The notes under the pieces were generated by a model. The model searched no databases and had not been told where the DNA came from. It saw only the letters and a program-made list of their open reading frames with translations. Made by a program: the position numbers and the translations under genes. Below, piece by piece: positions 7,316 to 10,251 of a DNA stretch of 10,251 bases. Positions within the stretch are counted from its first letter, which is position 1. Each line of letters begins with the position of its first letter. This DNA is from DATGKD01 sp035294855 (lineage in GTDB: Bacteria > Actinomycetota > Acidimicrobiia > Acidimicrobiales > UBA8190). Where the stretch lies: assembly GCA_035294855.1 (NCBI GenBank), contig DATGKD010000050.1, positions 1 through 10,251 of the forward strand, given 5' to 3'.

Positions 7316-8119
7316 TCACGGGTGCTGTGAGGACACCGAGATGACCTCGCCGCTCAGGTACGACGAGTAGTCGCTCGCCAGGAAGACCATGACGTTCGCC
7401 ACTTCCCACGTCTCCGCCGAGCGGCCGAACAGCTCGTTGCGCCGGAGGCGCTCGAGCTCGTCGTCGGGGAACACCTTGTTGAGGAACGGGTGCAGCGCCA
7501 GGCTCGGCGCCACGGCGTTGACGCGCACGCCGAATTCGGCCCCCTCGACCGCAGCGGTACGGGTCAGCGCCATCACGCCCGCCTTCGCCGCGGCGTAGTG
7601 CGCCTGGTTGGCCTGCGCCCGCCAGCCGAGCACGGACGCGTTGTTGACGATGACCCCGTGACCCTGGATCGACATCCGTCGCAGCGCGGCGCGCGTGCAC
7701 CGGAACGTCCCGGTGAGTGTGACGTCGAGCACCGTCGACCACTGCTCGTCGGTCATCTCGATGATGGGGGCGTTGCCGCCGAGGCCGGCGTTGTTGATCG
7801 CCGCGTCGATGCGCCCGTGCTCGGCCACCGCAGCGTCGTAGAGGTGGGCCACGTCTTGCTCCACCGTGACGTCGCAGCGCACTGCCAGGGGTTTGGTGCC
7901 GGTCATCTCCTTCAGACGGTCGGCAGCCTCCCCGAGGCGCCGCTCGTGCGTGTCGGAGATCACGACCACTGCGCCTTCCTCCGCGCAGCGCGTGGCGGCC
8001 GCGAAGCCGATGCCCGTGCCCGCCGATGCGGTGACCACGACCACCTTGCCCGCGAGCAGGTCGTGCGCGCCGGGCGACTGCGGCGGGGGCGCACCCAGGG
8101 GCGGAGAGACGTCACTCAC
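7316..8119 (-). CDS. ipdF: IpdF-like short-chain dehydrogenase (steroid ring C/D degradation)
   Basis: This 267-residue classical SDR has a cofactor loop TASAGTGIG (30-38), Asp56 after strand two (NAD preference), NNAG (109-112) and the catalytic set Ser162, Tyr175, Lys179. The segments NNASVLGWRAQ and SDYSSYL.GEVISVS.QHP at the C-terminus closely follow mycobacterial IpdF (Rv3559c) as I remember it; this is a far more specific match than generic SDR similarity. IpdF is assigned to oxidation of a ring hydroxyl on the HIP-CoA pathway. Translation starts at GTG 8119, within GTGA, so it overlaps the fadE30-like stop by 4 nt, a typical coupled junction. The N-terminal leader of about 20 residues is Pro-rich and likely disordered. 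Gene order fadE30-ipdF-fadD3 is as in the known cluster. Confidence 0.88.
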   Translation of the reverse strand: MSDVSPPLGAPPPQSPGAHDLLAGKVVVVTASAGTGIGFAAATRCAEEGAVVVISDTHERRLGEAADRLKEMTGTKPLAVRCDVTVEQDVAHLYDAAVAEHGRIDAAINNAGLGGNAPIIEMTDEQWSTVLDVTLTGTFRCTRAALRRMSIQGHGVIVNNASVLGWRAQANQAHYAAAKAGVMALTRTAAVEGAEFGVRVNAVAPSLALHPFLNKVFPDDELERLRRNELFGRSAETWEVANVMVFLASDYSSYLSGEVISVSSQHP

Positions 8120-9363
8120 GTCGCCGCGGCCGCCTTGGCCTTCTCGGCCACAGTGTCAGCCACGCCGTGAGGCCCGGGGTCCGCCACCTTCGGCTCGGCG
8201 GGCAGCCCGAGGACCCGTTCGCCGATGACGTTGCGCTGGATCTCGTTCGAACCGCCGTAGATGGTGTCCGCCCGGCTGAAGAGGAAGATGCGCTGGAGCT
8301 CGCCGAGTTCGTACGGCGCATCCTCCGCCACGGTCGCCTCTGCGCCCAGCACGTCCATGGCGAGCTCGCCGAGGTCGCGGTGCCAGCTGGCCCAGTACAA
8401 CTTGGCGATGGATGCTTCGGGCGGGGCGACCGGCCCGTCGACGCCGGTGAGCGAACGCAAGGTGTTGAGCTGCAGGATCCGCAGGCGGATCCATGCGTCG
8501 GCCAGTCGTTGGCGCGTGAGGGCGTCGGCGCTGCAGCCGTTCTTCCTGGCGAGCTTCAGCACCGAGTCGAGCTCACGGCCGAACGCCACCACGTCACCCA
8601 GCAGGCCGACACCGCGTTCGAACGCCAGCGTGGCGAGGGCCACGCGCCAGCCGTCGTTGACACCGCCCACCACGAGATCGGCCTTCGTGCGCGCCCCGTC
8701 GAAGAACACCTCGTTGAACTCCGAGGTGCCCGTGATCTGACGGATCGGTCGCACGTCCACGCCCGGTTGGTCCATGGGGACCAGAAGGTACGACAGCCCT
8801 CGATGCCGGGGCGCCTCGGAGTCGGTTCTGCACACCGCGAAGCACCACTGCGCCCACTGGGCGTAGCTCGTCCAGACTTTCTGTCCCGTGATGACCCATT
8901 CGTCGCCGTCGAGCACCGCCTTCGTCTGCACGTTGGCGAGGTCCGAGCCGGCGTTCGGCTCGGAGTAGCCCTGGCACCAGAGCTCCTCACCCGCGCAGAT
9001 GGGCGGAAGGAAGCGCCGCTTCTGTTCGTGGGTGCCGTAGGCGATGAGCGTGGGGCCAAGGAGACCCTCCCCCATGACGTTGATGCGCGCCGGCGCTTCG
9101 GCGCGCACGTACTCCTCGCTCCAGATGACCTGCTGGGAGACCGGAGCTCCCCGGCCGCCCCAGTCGACGGGCCAGCCCAGACATGTCCAGCCCGCCTTCC
9201 CCAGGTGGCGCTCCCACGCCAGGCGGACCTCGCGCCCTTCGTGTTGCAAGCCCGCCCGCCCGAGGCCCCGGGCGTCGGCGAACTCCCCCCTCAGGTTGGC
9301 TTCGAGCCACGTGCGCGTCTCGGCCCGGAAGGCAGCGTCCTCGGGACTGTCGTGGAGGTCCAT
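8116..9363 (-). CDS. fadE30: FadE30-like acyl-CoA dehydrogenase
   Basis: This 415-residue acyl-CoA dehydrogenase carries the flavin-binding segments WCQGYSEPNAGSDLANV and ITGQKVWTS, and the C-terminal signature TIYGGSNEIQRN followed by GERVLGLP. These and ITGTSEFNEVFFD closely follow mycobacterial FadE30 (Rv3560c) as remembered. The usual MCAD base position (Glu of IYEGT) is Gly here, so the catalytic base is probably Glu249 in AFERG, as in isovaleryl-CoA dehydrogenase-type enzymes. In the known pathway FadE30 dehydrogenates a CoA ester derived from HIP, passing electrons to ETF. It is the first gene of the minus-strand series; ATG 9363 has no strong Shine-Dalgarno (AGGAAG lies 20 nt away). 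The promoter should lie in the divergent region shared with msrB, which holds a long inverted repeat. Confidence 0.88.
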   Translation of the reverse strand: MDLHDSPEDAAFRAETRTWLEANLRGEFADARGLGRAGLQHEGREVRLAWERHLGKAGWTCLGWPVDWGGRGAPVSQQVIWSEEYVRAEAPARINVMGEGLLGPTLIAYGTHEQKRRFLPPICAGEELWCQGYSEPNAGSDLANVQTKAVLDGDEWVITGQKVWTSYAQWAQWCFAVCRTDSEAPRHRGLSYLLVPMDQPGVDVRPIRQITGTSEFNEVFFDGARTKADLVVGGVNDGWRVALATLAFERGVGLLGDVVAFGRELDSVLKLARKNGCSADALTRQRLADAWIRLRILQLNTLRSLTGVDGPVAPPEASIAKLYWASWHRDLGELAMDVLGAEATVAEDAPYELGELQRIFLFSRADTIYGGSNEIQRNVIGERVLGLPAEPKVADPGPHGVADTVAEKAKAAAAT

Positions 9364-9384
9364 TCGGCTTCGGTCGGCGCGTTC

Positions 9385-9450
9385 TTCCTGATAAGAGGGG
9401 TTTCTGACGCGACGTTAGCAAAGCGCCCCGGAACCCCCTCTTTTCAGGAA
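9385..9450. repeat. 20-bp inverted repeat in the fadE30-msrB divergent region
   Basis: The left arm (9385-9404) reads TTCCTGATAAGAGGGGTTTC. The reverse complement of the right arm (9431-9450) matches it at 18 of 20 positions, and 26 bp separate the arms. The dyad axis is near 9417. It could be a pair of opposed binding sites for a regulator of both directions, a large transcript hairpin, or an old insertion remnant. The right arm ends inside the candidate msrB -35 element. A standard KstR2 box (AAGCAAG..CTTGCTT-like) is not visible in this gap. Confidence 0.85.
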
Positions 9451-9472
9451 CAGGCCCGTCTGCACCGGTGTT
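9447..9472 (+). promoter_or_regulatory. Candidate SigR/SigH-type promoter for msrB
   Basis: GGAAC (9447-9451) and GTT (9470-9472) are separated by exactly 18 nt, matching the GGAAT/C-N18-GTT pattern of the disulfide-stress ECF sigma factors SigR (Streptomyces) and SigH (mycobacteria). A transcription start near 9480 would leave a leader of about 55-60 nt before ATG 9538. Thiol and methionine repair genes are natural members of such regulons, which supports the assignment, but a motif this short also occurs by chance. Confidence 0.45.
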
Positions 9473-9525
9473 TCCCGGGCATGAGACTGATCGAAAGGGT
9501 CTTTTCCCGATTCACTTCTAGGAAC

Positions 9526-9532
9526 AAGGAGG
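9526..9532 (+). promoter_or_regulatory. Ribosome binding site (AAGGAGG) for msrB
   Basis: AAGGAGG lies 5 nt before ATG 9538. An in-frame ATG at 9481 would add 19 residues (MRLIERVFSR...), but it has no Shine-Dalgarno and would fall at the predicted transcription start, so 9538 is preferred. Confidence 0.75.
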
Positions 9533-9537
9533 CCCAG

Positions 9538-10005
9538 ATGAGCCCCGACACCACCGAGGCAGACAGCGCGCGGTCCGGCAACCCCGGGCCCGAGATCGAC
9601 AAGTCCGAGCACCAGTGGAAGCTCGAGCTCCCTCCGGACCGCTACCACGTTCTCCGCGAAAAAGGCACCGAGCCCGCCTGGACCGGCGCGCTGCTCGACG
9701 TGCACGACCCGGGGCTGTTCCGCTGCGCCGGCTGCGGCGCCGAGCTCTTCCGGTCCGACGACAAGTTCGACTCCGGTTCCGGATGGCCGAGCTTCACTCG
9801 AGCCATGGAGGAGGGCGTCATCGACGAACACGAGGACCGCTCCTTCGGCATGCGCCGGACCGAGATCACCTGTGCCCGCTGCGGCGGCCATCTTGGCCAC
9901 GTCTTCCCCGACGGTCCCGGCCCGACCGGCTTGCGCTACTGCGTCAACTCCCTGTCGCTCGAGTTCGACCCGGCCACATCCGAGAGCCCGTCCGAGAACG
10001 ATTGA
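9538..10005 (+). CDS. msrB: Peptide-methionine (R)-S-oxide reductase MsrB
   Basis: This 155-residue protein matches MsrB over its length: KGTEPAWTG, two zinc Cys pairs (Cys63/Cys66 in CAGC, Cys112/Cys115 in CARC), GWPSF, HLGHVFPDGP and the catalytic Cys135 in RYCVNS. MsrB reduces the R-epimer of methionine sulfoxide in proteins, in the cytoplasm, repairing oxidative damage. These are the only five cysteines: the place where E. coli MsrB has Cys (GCGWPSF) is Ser81 here (GSGWPSF), so a resolving Cys appears to be missing, and recycling may need direct attack by thioredoxin or a low-molecular-weight thiol such as mycothiol. The N-terminal 20 residues and the last 12 are low-complexity. Divergent from fadE30, it has a strong ribosome binding site and a candidate SigR/SigH promoter, and is probably monocistronic. 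Confidence 0.97.
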   Translation: MSPDTTEADSARSGNPGPEIDKSEHQWKLELPPDRYHVLREKGTEPAWTGALLDVHDPGLFRCAGCGAELFRSDDKFDSGSGWPSFTRAMEEGVIDEHEDRSFGMRRTEITCARCGGHLGHVFPDGPGPTGLRYCVNSLSLEFDPATSESPSEND

Positions 10006-10251
10006 GGCATCTCCGGCAGGGCTGAAGCCGGGGAAACGCTGATCCCGACTCGCACGTACGACGCCACGACCGAGCAGTCGCATCTCGTCGACGGCGGCCC
10101 GGCCGCGCCCGCCGCCGGCAAATGCGCGCTGTGGCGAGGAAAGCACGGCTCGTAGCGGCACACTCGGGCCCCACGGGCAGCCGCAGTGGATCCCCAAAGC
10201 TGACGATGGTGCCCCGTTTGTGCGCGCTCTACGATGACCTTCGGTCGCTCA
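10006..10251. other. Region downstream of msrB with no secure gene
   Basis: These 246 bp contain no recognisable RNA family and no complete gene. A 7-bp GC stem (10092-10098 with 10111-10117, 12-nt loop) could be a terminator for msrB but lacks a T-tract. The msrB frame stays open for 49 codons after the TGA, to TAG 10153, with 41 G/C-ending codons but no ATG, GTG or TTG start. At the right edge ATG 10206 (MVPRLCALYDDLRSL, running off the window) and ATG 10234 are possible starts of a next plus-strand gene. Neither has a Shine-Dalgarno, so neither is called. Confidence 0.5.

Noticed and set aside
5695..7344. 549-codon plus-strand open frame antisense to fadD3
   Set aside because: Low-complexity Arg/His/Asp/Val composition typical of the mirror frame of a high-GC gene. 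The minus strand has every adenylation motif.
9353..9390. Mirror-image SigR-type promoter for fadE30 from the left repeat arm
   Set aside because: The arm gives GGAAG on the minus strand, but no GTT lies 18-19 nt on, and the start would fall inside fadE30.
9385..9450. Insertion sequence or MITE
   Set aside because: The repeat spans only 66 bp. I see no target-site duplication beside the arms and no transposase in the window, so a mobile element is not supported, though a remnant is not excluded.
8167..9537. Long plus-strand open frame leading into msrB, antisense to fadE30
   Set aside because: It is in frame with msrB but encodes Arg/Val/His-rich sequence with no domain. The opposite strand encodes a clear acyl-CoA dehydrogenase, and msrB has its own strong ribosome binding site at 9526.
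9364..9537. KstR2 operator upstream of fadE30
   Set aside because: No AAGCAAG..CTTGCTT-like palindrome is present. GTTAGCAAAGC in the repeat spacer shares a few bases but has no matching half.
9481..9537. Upstream in-frame ATG at 9481 as the msrB start
   Set aside because: No ribosome binding site precedes it and the added residues are not MsrB-like. AAGGAGG clearly marks ATG 9538.
10006..10251. RNase P RNA, cobalamin, TPP, c-di-GMP or c-di-AMP riboswitch
   Set aside because: Short fragments such as GAGGAAAG or GGCAAA look suggestive, but the remaining conserved core segments of each family are absent and no consistent fold could be drawn.

Overview
The window is GC-rich (strong G/C bias at third codon positions) and its gene content is typical of an Actinomycetota chromosome: a fadE30-ipdF-fadD3 type steroid-ring degradation block, a WS/DGAT acyltransferase, a patatin-like lipase and an MsrB preceded by a possible SigR/SigH-type promoter. 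Some gene starts lack a Shine-Dalgarno sequence. Genus cannot be read from the sequence; a non-mycobacterial actinobacterium is likely, because the proteins resemble but clearly differ from what I remember of the mycobacterial ones. There is no sign of a phage, IS element, CRISPR array, tRNA or rRNA.

Layout. The left edge (1-122, +) is the last 39 codons of a gene resembling an FGGY sugar kinase. A 495-501 residue alpha/beta-hydrolase follows (265-1752, +; alternative start 247), with in-frame 21-bp repeats near its N-terminus. It converges on a long minus-strand series, and the gap (1753-1901) holds a strong hairpin. Read in the direction of transcription (right to left) the minus series is: acyl-CoA dehydrogenase (FadE30-like, 9363-8116), SDR (IpdF-like, 8119-7316), acyl-CoA ligase (FadD3-like, 7293-5566), zinc alcohol dehydrogenase (5566-4463), a 130-bp gap, WS/DGAT (4332-2938), a 9-bp tandem repeat gap, and patatin-like phospholipase (2864-1902). 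Diverging from fadE30, msrB (9538-10005, +) is followed by 246 bp with no secure gene.

How the genes fit together. The first three minus-strand genes are tightly packed (4-nt overlap, 22-nt gap) and match the KstR2-regulon trio that acts on the last two steroid rings (HIP = methylhexahydroindanedione propionate): FadD3 makes HIP-CoA, and FadE30 and IpdF work in the following oxidation steps. The zinc alcohol dehydrogenase overlaps fadD3 by 1 nt, so it is probably cotranscribed and may act on an alcohol or aldehyde from the same or a related pathway. WS/DGAT makes wax esters or triacylglycerol from acyl-CoA; patatin-like and alpha/beta-hydrolase enzymes usually hydrolyse ester lipids. A link between steroid or lipid catabolism and storage-lipid turnover is therefore plausible but inferred.

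The most interesting non-coding structure is a 20-bp, 18/20-matched inverted repeat (9385-9404 / 9431-9450) in the fadE30-msrB divergent region. One arm overlaps the -35-like element of a candidate SigR/SigH promoter for msrB. I did not find a previously undescribed multi-gene system.
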